Part shown: positions 42,737-42,877 of the stretch, one piece after another
How positions within the stretch are numbered: the stretch's first letter is position 1
How the letters are laid out: each line of letters begins with the position of its first letter
NCBI GenBank assembly: GCA_905480145.1
Contig: CAJQPA010000041.1
Coordinates: 1 to 42,877 of the forward strand
Source of the DNA: an uncultured Flavobacteriales bacterium
Lineage (GTDB): Bacteria; Bacteroidota; Bacteroidia; Flavobacteriales_D; Crocinitomicaceae
DNA length: 42,877 bases
Direction: 5' to 3'
Translations under genes and position numbers: made by a program
Notes under the pieces: generated by a model
Databases searched by the model: none
The model's input: only the letters and a program-made list of their open reading frames with translations
Told to the model about the DNA's origin: nothing

Positions 42737-42877
42737 ATGAAAGCAACCGATTCGATTAAATTAAAATTCTTAGGAGCGGCAGGAACTGTAACTGGCTCTA
42801 AGTCACTTCTTGAGATTGGAAAAACAAGGGTTTTAATTGATTGTGGGTTGTTCCAAGGTCTCAAGTATTATCGAAAA
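42737..42877 (+). CDS. Metallo-beta-lactamase / beta-CASP-type hydrolase, N-terminal part
   Basis: Only the first 47 codons lie in the window; it runs off the right edge. The visible start, [20 protein letters not shown] followed by [12 protein letters not shown], matches the beginning of the MBL-fold beta-CASP family (RNA exonucleases and endonucleases related to YSH1/CPSF73), with the strand-loop-strand that precedes the HxHxDH zinc motif. The zinc ligands themselves are outside the window, so activity cannot be judged. It is divergent from the T9SS propeller gene. Confidence 0.8.
   Translation, partial: MKATDSIKLKFLGAAGTVTGSKSLLEIGKTRVLIDCGLFQGLKYYRK

Noticed and set aside
42640..42864. 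74-codon open frame on the minus strand at the right edge
   Set aside because: It lies opposite the clearly recognisable metallo-beta-lactamase start and has no domain signal.

Overview
The window looks like a chromosomal segment of an AT-rich Bacteroidota bacterium, most likely a marine Flavobacteriales member (Crocinitomicaceae/Cryomorphaceae-like; the family is inference). The evidence is: four large secreted proteins with type IX secretion (T9SS) C-terminal sorting domains of both type A and type B; an F1 beta/epsilon (atpD-atpC) pair separate from the other ATP synthase genes; a uppS-bamA-skp-skp-murI envelope cluster; a kynurenine-type 3-hydroxyanthranilate dioxygenase; and promoters of the Bacteroidota TTG / TAnnTTTG type. 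No rRNA, tRNA, CRISPR array, prophage or insertion sequence was seen.

Layout. (1) 49-5268, all minus strand: a tight run of a long-form amidophosphoribosyltransferase, an orphan sensor histidine kinase, phosphoglycerate mutase (gpmI) and an OmpA-family protein. (2) 5468-16906: three giant secreted or surface proteins (SBBP-propeller/type B, FN3-MAM/type A, choice-of-anchor-L/type B) interleaved with 3-hydroxyanthranilate 3,4-dioxygenase and an SDR protein whose catalytic Tyr and Lys are replaced. (3) 17045-21361: M23 peptidase, MsbA-like ABC exporter, rbfA and a LolC/E-type permease. (4) 21525-28777: atpD-atpC, then uppS-bamA-skp-skp-murI, linking lipid carrier synthesis, outer membrane protein assembly, periplasmic chaperones and peptidoglycan precursor supply. 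(5) 28812-34981: group III truncated hemoglobin coupled to a membrane protein with a probable Zn-binding tail, a GMC oxidoreductase, two unknown proteins, a dicarboxylate/amino-acid symporter and a DUF2911 protein. (6) 35159-40282: a translationally coupled trio of PIG-L deacetylase, a 37-residue membrane peptide and an SSS-family Na+/solute symporter, plus a DsbA/FrnE-like oxidoreductase. (7) 40437-42877: a type A T9SS propeller protein and the start of a beta-CASP metallo-beta-lactamase.

No gene-free stretch exceeds about 300 bases; the longest (42465-42736, about 270 bases) shows no feature I can support. Most of the window is ordinary core and secreted-protein genome. The least ordinary parts are the PIG-L / 37-aa peptide / symporter operon with a perfect 19-bp palindrome over its putative promoter, the SDR with an H-S-S-R site in place of N-S-Y-K, the hemoglobin/membrane protein pair, and a 70-bp divergent promoter region that appears to make nearly leaderless mRNAs.
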